NCBI GenBank assembly: GCA_002633005.1
Contig: NMRA01000001.1
Location: 901,755 to 965,754, forward strand
Origin: Phoronis australis
Taxonomy: Eukaryota > Phoronida > Phoronidae
Reading direction: 5' to 3'
DNA length: 64,000 nucleotides
The notes under the pieces were generated by a model, which made no database searches, was not told the origin of the DNA, and worked only from the letters and a program-made list of their open reading frames with translations. Numbering within the stretch: the stretch's first letter is position 1; the number at the start of each line of letters is the position of its first letter. Made by a program: the position numbers and the translations under genes. Below are positions 44,801-57,736 of this stretch, piece after piece.

Positions 44801-46220
44801 TGTTGCAAATGTGCGAATCATGTCTGCTGCCGATGTCAACTAGCGGCTTTTACAATAGATGGGGCTGTAACTTTGTGGTTAATATGCTAGCGGCTCGTTG
44901 AAGTAGTCGACTAGCTGTTGGAATAGGCCTACTTTAAATCATGTACTGTGTATTCGTTTAATGTAATGTGTGTAAATATTCGTTTATTTATTGGCCAATA
45001 TTCAGCTGTATGTTTTATATGTGTAAATAATGTAATATAGATATCAACATGGAACAGTGTCGTCTCTACTTAATTCAATTGGAATTAAAGGTAACTACTG
45101 ACAAGCCCGGCTATTTTTTAGGGAAATTGAAGAAGGTAATTATATGCACAGGCAATTTAAAGAGGTTTTTCATGAATGACGATTTGAATGAAGATTACAC
45201 TGGTGATCATTTATCATCAACCTGACATGAACTCATTAAACAAAATCTGGATGTGATATCGCTGAATACATTTAGATTGAACATATTTAGGGTGTTGTTG
45301 GTTTGAGCTGAAGCGAATTGGCGGGATTCGCAGTAGGCCGTATCGTTGTTTTTCGTTTGTCTGCCGTACAAGGTCTTCGTAGAGCCGCCGTGAGGACGAT
45401 CCTTCAAGGCCGCCTCGCGTTCTATTTGGATATACGGTTACCTTCGGCCTTTGTCGACATTTCAGTTTTTAAGATTCCCTTTTTCCGTGTCGTTTTTAGG
45501 TGGTTTCATGAAAGTTTTAAACGGGTTTGAAGGTGCCCCTTCCCCCATATCGGCAATCTTCATTTACACGGTTCCAGATTTTGATAACCAATTAAATCCC
45601 CGATATTCACTGGAGATAATTGCGTCTCTCAATGCGGGACCTCTGTAAGCGATAATTATCGTACACGGACAATTTCAATAATCGAAAGATGTCACATAAG
45701 TGGCCATTACGTAGATTACAAGCGCTCACCCATCCTTTAATATGGGGGTGCTCGAATCGCTGACCTTTTGCTAACAAAAAAGCGGGAGAACTAAAAAAAG
45801 AAAAACGGGTTACCACCTTCAGGTCTGTGAACTAAGCGTCTGTGCCATTGTAGTGTACTTTTATCTCGTTTTCTCGGACTTTTTGTTTCTCTGAGGCGGA
45901 CCTTTTTATCCACTTTGCCCTCGAGCCCCCCCCCGGGTGCGTGCATGGATTATATTCATGTGTGTATTCGCATTTTGTACTAACGGTGACGTAGAATCGC
46001 CGTGCACTGTGGCGGCTCTTTTGTTGGTACACCATTAGAAATGAAACAACATTATTTGTGAATAAGTTTGTACTGAATTGGTTTATGTTAAAAAAATGAG
46101 CTGTAATTTTTTTAATCGAAATGAATCGGACAAGTATCTTTTAGGAAGTGAGAAAGCGTGGTGCTCGGAAAACTAAACCTGCATTTCGTCGCTGTTCAAT
46201 TGTCGATTTTGAATTCGTAA
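41813..46220. other. Intergenic DNA between RALGAPA and the hAT-like MITE
   Basis: No supported gene. CpG frequency rises from about 43.3 kb. A short GC-rich hairpin (GCGCGGCTGCTTCGCGCGC) lies at about 44662-44681. Other open frames are short and without recognisable features. In line with the INSM linkage this region may carry enhancers. Confidence 0.5.
42102..42242 (+). CDS. Cys-rich exon-like segment, gene unknown
   Basis: 141 nt between acceptor tctccctccag and donor gtaaag, phase 1-1. In that frame it encodes 46 residues with seven Cys, in the order CAC, CPLC, a Cys six residues on, then CHEQRC. Phase 1-1 Cys-rich exons are typical of extracellular modules. No neighbouring exon was found, so it may be an isolated relic or a chance frame. 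I do not assign a family. Confidence 0.25.
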
Positions 46221-46387
46221 CAGGGGCGAATCCAGGATTTTTAGTTAGGGGGGGGCAGGTCAGAGTATTAGATAGGATTTTGCCCATCAGACATTCGCGT
46301 CCCCGAACTGCCAAATGGAATCAGGGAGAGTTTTAGGATGGAGTCATGCCCACCCCCCCCCCTGGCCTCACTCTAAATCCGTCATTG
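46221..46387 (+). mobile_element. hAT-like MITE, copy 1, with 5-bp target duplication
   Basis: A 167-bp element starting CAGGGGCGAATCCAGGATTT and ending CTAAATCCGTCATTG, so the ends are inverted copies (CAATGACGGATTTAG in reverse). Flanked by CGTAA on both sides (46216-46220 and 46388-46392). The interior has poly-G and poly-C tracts and CAGACATTCGC. The same family as 63028-63195. Confidence 0.88.
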
Positions 46388-49350
46388 CGTAACTGAGGCG
46401 CTTTCAGGTTTAAAAACATTACCACGCTGATTCGGTGTAAGTATTGCCGAATGAACGGGCAACTCAGGTCACAGTGCACGCCGGGCCGTTTTCGAATCCG
46501 CAATTATCCCCAATAATCACTGGAACGTTCTCTTGAGTCAATGATCGTTTTGCTGTTGTTGGTTACGGAAATGATATTATATCACGGTAATAAATGTCAC
46601 GAGGCCGAATTTGTTAAAATGTTAAACAGGGAGAAAGTAGATTTAACCGCTGATTATTACCACGTCACATAGGTAATTCCACAAATAAATAACAAAAGTA
46701 TTAGTATATTTATTATTCATAATAATTGTAAAATACTAAGTTACTCGTTGCCATCACTAGTGTTATCCACAAAAATGTTATAATCGTATTTTAAATGACA
46801 TTAAGGTTATGGATTGTTTTGTTTTAATCCCTGTTCGTTACATTTTATCAGTATTTGGACCACTAAAAGCAATAAGAACAACCACTTTGTTGTTATATTG
46901 TACGTGATTTATATTCAGGTCTTCACAAATCAAACACTACAAGGGAAAGCGAGAACATAGAGAACTCACGATGATAACTCTTCATTTTTGTTAGTAGGGG
47001 AATTTATTGAAAGCGGTGTTTGTTTAATTTCGTTTTGCTAAACAACTTGAGCTGAATTATTTGATCAGCCGATGCTTAGTTAAGGAATTCTCTTGGTGTC
47101 AGGGCTTCTGCCTTTTGTCCCTTACACTTGAACGGACTAACATCTGTATGCAAATCAGCTGAGCCAATACATATCGTCTGCTCCATGTCGTCTGCTATTG
47201 TTCGGGAAGCGCTTTATTTACTCAGTACTGCTTGACTAGAACAGAAAACTAAACAAGCTGATTTAACAACACGTAAACTGTGCTGATTTAATTGGAGCAA
47301 ATTCCGAGAATACATGCGTTCTCTGCTTCAATGTTTTTGTCTCCCCGAAATTTCTCTGTCAACCACGCGTAAACGTGACGTCATTATTTCAGGATCTCTG
47401 AACTGTCTCGGGTAGAGATGAGTTCATTGTGACACGGGGTCAATATCTTATGAGAGTCTTCGGTCACTAGCAATTCACCTACTCTTAAGCAAATTGTTTA
47501 CTATGTTCACACATACACGATCAGCGAAGCCTGTAATTTCTTAAGGTGTCGTTATTTGAAGCTCGCCTACTGACAACAAAAGATATAGATGTATACCTAG
47601 TGATGTTTTTCTTTTGTTAATTCGAAGGAAATAATCAGTTTTTAAAACATTAAGATTGTAATGAGTCGACTCAATAATTAAATCGTGTTAGAACCGTCAT
47701 AAACCTTGTTCTGATGTTAAAACGTCAACTTTCTTCACGGACTCTACTCGTCCAAAGTAACGCCGTAGCGTTCTTTTCCTTTGTTTGACATGAAAACGGT
47801 ATCCCCGGAATACCGCTGACTTCCATATTCAGGTCTGTTAGGGTCTGGAACTAACCCGCCGTGACAAGTAACTTAATAAGCCTTCTGTGAAGCAATGACG
47901 ACATGTTAGTTCTTCTCTAGCCTAGAAAATAATCTCTCCTCAAGGTATTGAACACGATGAAACCGATTTTATGATAGTGAGTGCGCCGCCGCACTTTACT
48001 AAAAGATGGGTCCAGATTTGTGCACAAAAGCAATATACAGATATTTATCTAGCAGTGTAATTGAGTTTGTATTCTGCTGACTGATACGTTGTAAAATTGT
48101 GGCTAACAGAAAGTAGCATTCAATTCAGCATAGATAAGCTGACCACAGCCTAACGATGGTTGACGGCTTTCTTGCTCATTACTGCTGGGCGTGTGCGAAC
48201 CAGAGATAATGAGGTGTGCGGGTCTTGCTTTGAAATTTACTAGCCGTGAGCGCGGAATGCTATCAGAAGTTGTTTTGTGACACAAGTCGCAGGTTAACTG
48301 CCCTATATAAGAAATGAGAATTTTAAAACGATCTCGTTTTACACTTCTGATTTGTTTTACAAGTCACCCAGTGATTATCGTTTTACCTTGGGGTGCCCGT
48401 TAATTGAGGGATGATGCAGGGTGATTATAGGACATTGTTGATTTTACGCAAGAACAGAAATGCAAAAACACAGACTTCAGGAAGTTACAAGTTTTGACCC
48501 GAGTTGGCAGCCGGTGACCGTCAACTAAGTACCCTTAAAATTCCGTCATTTCTCGGTTGGCATTTATAGCTGAGTAAGCGGAGCGTTTGGCTTCGAGCGA
48601 GAATCCGCACTGGGGCTCCAGCAAATCATTTTCCTCGCCGATAATGCCTTTTTGAAGCGAACAAAACATGAACTCAGGCAGGTGGCGCACCGTCCGATTA
48701 TTTGTAATGCCTAGTGGTTCGTACCATGGATTGTACGACACCCCTTGTTAGTCGCGATGACTGGATACGGCACGCACACATGCCATGAACAATAGACCGT
48801 CATCACCTCCTTATAGATAACATCATCAGGGATACCTTCCTAGCGAAATTAGTGTTGCCGAATCTCTTTATTTGCCCCATTAGAAAGTACTCAAAGAGTG
48901 CACACGCTATTCTACTGTACACAATTTCACTGACAACTTCAGGGAGTCCCAAAAACGTACTCACTCTTCAAATGACAATAACTGCGTTGTTATTGACTTA
49001 AGGAACAGGATTACTGGTTTAAATTCATAAAAAGGTAATACATGTATTGTTTATTAACTTGGGAAGGAGATTAATTGTCTTTGCACTTCCTTCGCCTTAA
49101 GCGTAATTCGGACAGTAATAGTTAGCATTGCACGATAAATTTGCGTTTTAATTCTCTAAAACTGAGTCGTTTGTTTGTCATGCCTGTATAGACAAAGCAC
49201 GTGACGGCTCACGCGCCTACTGTCACAGCCAAATGTAGTCCCAAGGACAGAATCCGATCCACGGAAACTGAATTTGAGCTTTTGGCGTTGTACTGAAGTC
49301 GTGAGTACATCTTTAAAACACCTTTTATATGTGCGTTAACACGTATGGAA
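46388..49350. other. Intergenic DNA, CpG-rich, no gene seen
   Basis: About 3 kb of AT-rich but CpG-normal sequence. No long open frame, RNA gene or repeat could be supported. Confidence 0.5.
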
Positions 49351-49351
49351 T

Positions 49352-49400
49352 TAATAGTAATAATGCTAATAATAACAACAACAATAACAATAAGAATAAC

Positions 49401-49434
<34 letters not shown>

Positions 49435-49473
49435 GTAGTAGTAGTAATAATAATAATAATAATAATAGTAGTA

Positions 49474-49506
<33 letters not shown>

Positions 49507-49530
49507 GTAGTAGTAGTAGTAGTAGTAGTA

Positions 49531-49570
<40 letters not shown>

Positions 49571-49660
49571 CAACAACCACAATAACAATAACAACAGCAA
49601 TAGCAACTGTAATTGTAATAGTAATAGTATTAATAATAGCAATAATAGTAATTTACTTTA
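49352..49660. repeat. Composite trinucleotide microsatellite
   Basis: About 300 bp of AAT units with embedded blocks of AGT units (largest near 49505-49533) and AAC/AAT edges. Every frame is open only because the repeat lacks stops in most phases. It is not coding. Confidence 0.97.
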
Positions 49661-51820
49661 TTTGTTTTGTGAATATAAAATGTACAACACATTCCAACAC
49701 GAGGCTTATTTACCCAGGGTGAAGTTGATAAGAAAGTGAATAATGAATAAGAGAGTAATAGTTAATTGTATGTACAATGAATCTTACAATGTGCTGACTG
49801 GAAAGGGGCTGACAAAGCGATGACCAGAGAAAATTTGGGGATAGCTTCCGCCTGGAAGCTCTCGTGGTTGCCAGTCCCTCACAACAGAAACAAAAATGCT
49901 TTGTGCCTTAGCAAAGGTTACCCGAACAAGAAAATCTAGTTTGTCTTTGTTGCCTCTGTCGAGCAAAAGAAATATTTGAAGTTCCAATAATAATTTTGGA
50001 ACATTTCCATAATAACACTTGCGAATAGCGCACATACGTCTATGGTTAAAGAAAGACATTTGATTTACCTGTCCTTAGCCCATTTTCAGGCACTCCAGCA
50101 AAATGCTAACTTGGATGGATAATAAAGGTCGAAAATTTGATTACGTGGTTCCGAAAACAACTACAATCCCGAACTTTAGCTTCCCCCCTCTTACAAAACC
50201 TAATTGGTTTAGAAAACGTGACTTCGAAAGTGGTTTGTTTCCAGAACGTCAGTAATCCCGTCATTATTTTTCGAACTCAACAGGATAACGCTGCCAGGAG
50301 CGTCCTGCTAGTGTGAATTTTTCTCACGTCAAGTGATAATCCGGTGACAACTCATTTTGATGAATTATACCTTGAAATAATTATTTTACCACTGACACTT
50401 TAAACATACACAGTAAATGTTACCTATTCTATACATCAGATTACCGGCTAGAGAACATTAACGTCATTAACAGCGTACCCAGCACGATATTTCTTGAATC
50501 CAGTACTTCATCGCCTTGTCATAACACTGGCGCTTATTTTATAATCTCGTGTGTTTTAATATAAAACAAATTCTCATCATCAGCAACACTTGGCTTGTAC
50601 CTATACATAAATATCCATTAATCAAGTGTTTTCTTGGAGGAAATCGGAAATGAAGGTACTAAATCTTGGGCAATACTTTTCCCACCTATATTAAGCGATA
50701 AGCTTGCGGCTGGGTTGTAACTGTAGTAAACAAAAGGCACGCGTTGTCTGATGGGGAAACTGTCCATTTAACTGATTAAATACAGACAATCTCGTGTCAC
50801 CTGTCGCCGCCATTTTTCAAAAGACTTAAGTATCGTTATTTCAGCCAACCTTAATACTTGCGATATTAGATAGATTTAATGACAGTCAAGGCTTAAACGG
50901 ACAGTGAAGTTTAAAACTAATGGTTCAAACAATGAAAAAACGAAATTCAGTGAAAATCTTAGAAGATGGAGCTCATAAATAAAAATTGCTCCTCAACGTA
51001 TACTTGTAAAGGCAACTTCATTGCTTAAAATTGTCGTGTACGTTCATCAATAGCTGACGCATTTTTTTAGAAATGTTTATCGATAAATACTCCACAGTGG
51101 AAGAAATTGCTGGGAAAGTGGAAGTTTTGGGAAGGTTTGGTTTCATTGATGAATTATTTAGTACGCCTGGCGTCTTTTTTATGGCTGTATTTTCAGTTCA
51201 CGGACTACGAGTGGAAATAATTACTGAATAAATTCGCTTTTTGTCTGCGTTTCTATAGTAAACAACAACTTGAAGTTGGAGCTTCAACCACGTGATTACA
51301 AAATAACTTCAGACGATGAAAGCAAATGATTTTAGTTATGCACGACTTCATATTTATCACTCAACAAACGTTTGGGGGCATAGTGTGCTTACAGGTGCCG
51401 ATTCAATCTTTTAGAAATCACAAAATTAAGCAGATGGGTTTCACGTCTCTGTAGCAACGCGTGCCATTGATTAAACAATGCTTTCAAATGAGGCATCGTC
51501 TTGACAACGAAAAGTTTTTACATCTTAGGCAACAGATGATACCTCGACGTGCAACTCTGTAAACAATGGACTCGCGCGTGCCACCTGTTTCGGCTCGCGA
51601 GGGGGCGGAGCTTGCCTAACGAGCAAACGCGGGTACTGATTTCTAAATGTTTTATTTGTGATTTGAAATGAATTGTGTAAATTGCAATTTGAGCTTGCAT
51701 TTTCTTATGATGATCACGTTGTAAGGGCCCCAGCACGAGTATGAAAATAATTAACATATTGTAGAAGCTTGAAATTTTGAATTTTTGGACCCTAAAGAAG
51801 CGTCCCAAGCTACGTGTTGC
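49661..51820. other. INSM upstream region
   Basis: No gene. It contains E-box words and a GC-rich stretch near 51570-51640 (CGCGCGTGCCACCTG, GGCTCGCGAGGGGGCGGAGC) in otherwise AT-rich DNA, as expected for a proximal regulatory region of a developmental gene. Confidence 0.45.
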
Positions 51821-51828
51821 TATATAAA
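51821..51828 (+). promoter_or_regulatory. Possible TATA box of INSM
   Basis: TATATAAA 194 bp before the start codon would place transcription start near 51850 and give a 5' UTR of about 170 nt. A second similar word, CATATAAA, lies at 51871-51878. Weak evidence because the DNA is AT-rich. Confidence 0.35.
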
Positions 51829-52021
51829 CTAAAGTTCAAGCGAAAAATAGCCTGGTCTCTCGGTCCTTGACATATAAACTTTACGCTAACTTGTGCTCTT
51901 TGTAAAATTAAAATTTTGACACAGAAAGAGCTGATTTTACATTACGGTACTGACTGAGTTATCGGCATATTTATTGCTTATCTATTTTATATTTTTATAT
52001 TTTTAACATTTGCATTTAAAA

Positions 52022-53113
52022 ATGCCTCGTGGATTTTTGGTTAGAAGGTACTCCAACATTAGGACCTACTCCTATCGACCGAGAATTAATTCGGATGGCG
52101 AGGATACAGTCAGCGACAGCGGATCAGAAAAAGAATTTCCAACGTGCCATTCGTTGCTGAACTCTCCGGATTCTGGATATGGACAGAGTCCCGTCTCGCT
52201 TCGACTGATGGACAAAGATGACCTTCAAAATCCTGATCAGTCTACGCTTGTTTCAAGACTGGTGAAAGAAAATTTGATTGAGCGGTGTGAAAACAACAAC
52301 ATTATTTCCATGTCTCCGGGAAAACATTGCGAAAAAGTGAGATTTGGAATTGTTGGAAAAAGTACCGCAAAACCGAAAGCGGCAAGAAAAATATCCTTTG
52401 AAGAAGACCTGACATCGCCTGTTTCGGGAACCGTTATTCGTCCCCTCGGCGAAAATGGAGATAACCGTATGAGTGGTGACATCGACAGCAATTCTAACTG
52501 GGTTGACGTATCGCCCGAAGCGCGTTCAGAATTGGCAAAAATCGAAAATAAAATTGGCGACTACGTTTGCATGTTGTGCAAAGAACTCTACGACGACGCG
52601 TTCATGTTAGCCCAGCATAAATGCTCCCGCATCGTTTACGTAGAATACAGGTGTCCGGAGTGTGACAAGGTCTTCAATTGTCCGGCGAATTTGGCTTCCC
52701 ATCGGAGATGGCACAAACCTCGCCTGACAGTCACTTTGAGACCTTCGTCAGACAAAACGACAGCCTTACCGGACGGTCGGAGCGATAGCGCCGATGCAAT
52801 CCAGGATCTGCACCCAGAACCCAATTTCGCCTGCAATGACTGCGGGAAAAGATTCAAACGACAGGCCTATCTACAAAAACACCGCGTCAAACACGAGAAA
52901 ACAAACGGAGTTGGAAAAAACGTTGACAACAAGGAACAGAAATTGAAGACGACAGAAAACGAGTTTAATCTGAACATCCCGTCTAACAACAAATGTCTAA
53001 TGTGCGAATTTTGCCTGGTCAAATTTTTCTCTGCTGAACAGTTAGAAGTTCACTTAGAGAGATTTCACCCGTCAAAGGCAAGGTACGTGTTCGTTTCTGT
53101 TCCCACGTTATAA
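52022..53113 (+). CDS. INSM: INSM-family (insulinoma-associated) zinc-finger repressor, intronless
   Basis: A 363-residue nuclear transcription repressor controlling neuronal and endocrine differentiation (family role). ATG at 52022 is chosen because it gives MPRGFLVRRY, the SNAG motif that recruits LSD1 complexes in INSM1 and must be N-terminal. The frame is also open 12 nt upstream, but that codon is TTG. Residues 116-139 (KPKAARKISFEEDLTSPVSG) match the human KPKAIRKLHFEDE segment. Zinc fingers: atypical C183/C186/H199/C201; C211/C214/H227/H231; C271/C274/H287/H291; C328/C331/H344/H349. The HKCSRIV...EYRCPEC and CPANLASHRRWHKPR motifs are diagnostic. Human INSM1 has five fingers and is longer; one C-terminal finger is missing here. 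The C-terminus HPSKARYVFVSVP parallels human HPSENRQVILLQVP. No intron, as in vertebrates. Confidence 0.97.
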   Translation: MPRGFLVRRYSNIRTYSYRPRINSDGEDTVSDSGSEKEFPTCHSLLNSPDSGYGQSPVSLRLMDKDDLQNPDQSTLVSRLVKENLIERCENNNIISMSPGKHCEKVRFGIVGKSTAKPKAARKISFEEDLTSPVSGTVIRPLGENGDNRMSGDIDSNSNWVDVSPEARSELAKIENKIGDYVCMLCKELYDDAFMLAQHKCSRIVYVEYRCPECDKVFNCPANLASHRRWHKPRLTVTLRPSSDKTTALPDGRSDSADAIQDLHPEPNFACNDCGKRFKRQAYLQKHRVKHEKTNGVGKNVDNKEQKLKTTENEFNLNIPSNNKCLMCEFCLVKFFSAEQLEVHLERFHPSKARYVFVSVPTL

Positions 53114-54366
53114 CGTGCGTTTGTCTTAGTGATGGGAGTACATTAGGCGTCATGACGTCACAGACGTTTGTTGTCTTTACATTGTTTGTATTTAAATGGC
53201 AACTATTTTGAACTATTTATTAGAAAGTATTGTTATTAGAATATGGAGATTTTCAAGTGCACGTATTATTTATTATTTTGCTGTCATTGTTTATTACCAT
53301 CATGGCGTTTGTTATTTGTAGCAGTCTCCCAAATCATTTGCTAATTAATTCTTACAAGCTGCTCGCGATTTATTCGTAATTTGCTTGACCTAGATAACGG
53401 TTTCGGTATATTTTTGATAGAACGTTACGCGGTTATAATCTGTTTCCCAAATGCTCTTTCATAATTTATTTATACATAGATGTACATCGATAAAGCTGGT
53501 TGAGTCCCGGTTAGTAGTTGTTGATAATTTATTTTGTAAACCGTTGACTTGATATAGTGATCACCTTTTGAGAAAACTCGACTTAACTTATTTAATTTAT
53601 TGCATAGCAAATGTTCATATTGACACTGTTAGAGCATGTCATGTGTATTATGGATTACGGTTGTTTTGTATAATAAAAACGTTCTTGTTAGATATTTTAC
53701 TATCATGTCATCTAAACTTAACGATCGGTGGTAAAGAATACGATAGATTTGTGTATTTGTTTTATCAGTGCCGTTGGTGTTTGCTGATGCTAACAATAAG
53801 CCTATTTTGGCGGATGACACTATTATCTGCGTCTTTCGCTGTGCGTCTGGGTGCCCAAAACATCTGCCCGAGATAGCGATCTGGACAAAGAGAACGTGAT
53901 TAGAAGAATAAACATTTACGTTCTAAATGAATTGCTAGGATAGTACCACAGCAGAGACTAGACGGCTCTGATCTATTCTGGCTGGCGATTGGTCACAGAA
54001 ATGATGTCGAATAACTTAGCAGCGAAGCTTGACCCTTTTAACAAGGACACGGATTGGTGTCCTTGTCAAAGATACTGTACGGCAACTATAATATCTTTGT
54101 ACTCGTCACAATAGTTCTCTTTTACTTTTAATTCCACGTAGATTTCCGCTGTAAACGGCACTGACACATTTACAGTCTCAATGTGCGCATTCACTGGGCT
54201 GTAGTTTGTTCGTAGCATAGACATAGAGATTGTGTCTTTGGTTTGTAGTAAATGCGCTACACTAACGCGACACCTACCAGACTAGTCAATACATGTGACT
54301 TTCTAAGTAAGGTAGTAAAACAATGAATTGCGTTCTCTCTCTCATGTCTATACGTTAAACAATAAA
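53114..54366 (+). other. INSM: INSM 3' UTR candidates
   Basis: AATAAA occurs at 53672-53677, 53907-53912 and 54361-54366. The stretch is AT-rich with an AU-rich element-like TATTATTTATTATTTT near 53265. Which signal is used cannot be decided. Confidence 0.45.
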
Positions 54367-57300
54367 ACTGTTTCAATGAGTAAATTCTCAAATAAACTTT
54401 GTTAAACTACATTTGAAGACTTATGTCGAAGCAAAGGCATAAAAAGTTTCTTTTGTTAGTGTAGAAAAATAATGAAAAACGCGAATATTTAGCATCAACA
54501 AAAATCTTGAACCAAACAAAAAGTAAAACGGATTTGAAGTAAATTTCCGTAGTAATCCACCCCATGAAGAGTTAGAATTCGACGTTATACAACCTTTTCC
54601 TAATGGAATGCATCGTGTTCAAAGAAGGTTCATGGAATCCAACGTAGAACGCACTGTGAGGGCACTCTTGCTTTGTTGTAATGGAAGACGCTCGTCATGA
54701 CCATAGGCACTGTCAGGAGAACGAGCAATAGTTCACAAAGTGTGGCCATTCACTTCACACGAAATTGTAAATTAAAGTAAATCGTATCTACATGCATAAT
54801 AACTCTAAATGCATACACAATATTCACGGAAGCACGTCTGCCGCCTTCACGTTTTAATTTCAGACTTCCGCCAAAACTGAATTTTGATTTAACTGCTACC
54901 GGCCAAGTGTTCCAGTCATACTCAGAGAAGTAGTGATTTTTTGTCGTTGAAAGAACTAGCAGTCATTCGTCGTGAAATGACTGGCCATGACAAGCTAACT
55001 TACTGAGCATGCGCTCACCGAGGGGAGGGGGTGGGCTCATAGGACTCGAACGAGTCTCCCTATTTGGCGAAGTGGGCAAAAATGTCCGTCTCATAGAAAA
55101 AACTCTGAAAAAAATAGAAAACGTGACAAAGGTCCACTAAAAAGGCAGGAACAACCAAAATTCTGCGAATGCACAATTCATAGCTCTGAATGTACCCCTT
55201 GAATCTTAGTAAATGGTTCACATTCTCAAAAATTCGAGCCCCCCCACTTTTTAGGCTGAGTGCGCGCATGTTGCGCCCCCTGTCGTTCTTTCGAAACGTA
55301 GAAATCACGTGTAAGCTGGGTTAGGAACAAGTTGAGATCAGTTTTATAACGATAATTGGAATCAATCAAAATCATTTTGACGGAAAATGAGTTCATAGTA
55401 GCTTTAACCATTTGAATTTATTCGCGCGGGTTTTCTGCGTCCGTGGTGACAACGGAACATCGAGAAAACAGTGCAGTCACAGTATGAGGCTGCACGTGCT
55501 CTTGTATTCTGTCTTGTATCCAGAGGCCACCTGTGTTGGCGCGCAACTAGGACGATCCTGTTGGAGAATAGAATGACATCTAAAACTATTATCCTGGTAT
55601 TGCAGTCACTTTAGTGGTGGATAAAAGTTTTCAGAGCCTTTGTCCAAGTCTCTGTTTCATTTTGATACCTACTATCTTTTCTCTATTAAAAATTTTTGTT
55701 TTGTAATTGTATATTGTACTAGAATTGTAGTGAGAATTTTTTTATAGTAAGCCCCTGGGTGTATATTCAGAAAAATTTATATTTTTATCTTTCTAGTACT
55801 CCAGATATAAGCCGGGGTGAACTTTTGTAAAAAGCGGGCCTATTCAGTGTAAATAACGTCATTGTGTACGACTGACCCCGTTATAGAACTGAAAAGCAAT
55901 ATGTGTAATTAAGACAGTTTATGGTACCGTTTGTTAAGTTTATTTTGTACATAAGCCAAAGTGCTGAAATAAACAACGTACTAATTCTTATACAGCCTTG
56001 TTGGTTTTGAGTGACATTCGCTGACAATGTTTACTTTCGGAAGCTCTACAAAAGTGCTGAAATTTTTATTGTGGCTACGAAAGTAGGCCCAATACTTTCA
56101 CGATTGAAGTTGTGATAACTATTTATCAGGGCCAGTATTCTACAACTGAAGACAATCAAAGCTCACTCATACGATATTATTGCCAATACACTTATGACCT
56201 CATGGTACCAGCACGGCGTCATTACGAGAAAACATTTAGATTATTTAATAACCCTTATTAATTTCTCAATATTCGGCACCAGGTAATATCTTTCATGCGT
56301 GCTTGCCTTTAGTGTCTTAAATCAGTTTCTTGTAATCGTTACACGTGGCATATGATACATGAAATAGTATGAATTGAGTGTTTATTTCAGTTATTAGAAC
56401 AACACGCAAATTTTAGGAGATGGAACTAAATAAATGCTTTTAAATTAGCTTTTATCCCGTGATAGTTCTTTACAGTGACCTTTCCACGGACCTATGTAAA
56501 GTACGCGTGCGCAAACCAAAATAGTTTCATGGGATGGTGACTTTTCGAAATAAAAAGCAACGCTAGCCCCTTTCCTCGCCACTGTGACGCCGTAGTGGGT
56601 CTCGATTAAACTATGATCATAGACGTATCTGTAGATCTATGAACTAACACCAGCACAGTAAACGCGAAGTATGACTCTGTAGAAGTGCAACCGTGTCCTA
56701 GCGGCACCAATGTGGTAATTCAGTGGTAGATTTAGGACATTATAAGAGGAGCCCAGCCTCAATTTTTGAATGAATATGGGGTTAATATATGTGGACGAGC
56801 GAAGGTTGGGCCCCTGTGGCATTATTTTGCAAATCTGGAGGGACTTAAAAGAAAATAAACACTAGTGGGAGCGTTTTGCACTCACGATTGGCTTCTGCTG
56901 AGAGTGTAAGGAAAAGCCTCCCCCGTAGTCTAGAGTGCATTGACCAGCATTCTCGTCTACTTCAAGATTTGAAAATTTCTTATAAGCATGATGGATACGG
57001 GGTGAAATCACAAACAGTACATGCGCACACATATTAATTAGTTTTCCATTGATATCATATGCATGTAATTTATTTTTGAAGTACTTGGTATTGCTTCCAA
57101 CTAGTACTGATTTAGGGCCTCCCTGGTGGGGCCCGCGTACCCTCCCCCACCTAAAAGGTGGCGACATACCGTGTTCAGAGCTGTCTCAAACGTTTCTCCT
57201 TCAAAAAACGTGGTCGCCCTCTCACCCTCACGACACCGTAGATCCGCTAATTGACTTTTTTAAGGATAGAGACTGAGATATGTGCTATTTACGAAGGATT

Positions 57301-57736
57301 GTGGGATAGCGGTCACCACTGAGCAGCGCCACCTTCAGACGCAAGGGCCAGATTATTTCATTTTAGTAGTTTAGTGGCATCCCAAGCAGGCAGATGCTCA
57401 GTTTATCATAATTACGACTAAACAACTAACATATCCATCGAAAATCATCTGCCAACTCATACCGAGTAAACGATCGCCTGCTCAACGCTTTCTTGATTAG
57501 GAAAACGTAACCCACAAATCAGGTTGGAGTTCAATAACCCTAGTGTCGCTAGAAAAGCAAGATCTCGGGAGATTCCGCGAGATATCGCCGTGTCCTTTTC
57601 AATCAAAGTTCGTGATTTTGACAAGATTTTTCTCATTACGAGACAATTTTTGAACTCTACCCTGTACTCTGTTATGCGCACGCTTCAATTTTCGCTATCC
57701 GGCGCAAACTTGAAAGGTCAGAGTAATTAGTAAATA
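54367..57736. other. Downstream intergenic DNA
   Basis: No supported gene. A block at about 55020-55330 with C-rich and G-rich ends (GGGGAGGGGGTGGGC, GAGCCCCCCCACTTTTTAGG) and another at about 57105-57255 look like degenerate nonautonomous DNA transposons, but their ends are not clear. Confidence 0.4.

Noticed and set aside
49209-49739. Long open frames of poly-Leu, poly-Ile, poly-Asn and poly-Ser on both strands
   Set aside because: They are translations of the AAT/AGT microsatellite, which is open in nearly every frame.
52010-52021. INSM start four codons upstream of MPRGFLV
   Set aside because: That codon is TTG, and the SNAG motif must be at the N-terminus.
56670-56840. Third copy of the hAT-like MITE (CAGTGGTAGATTTAGGAC at its left)
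   Set aside because: Only one end resembles the family and no target duplication is found.
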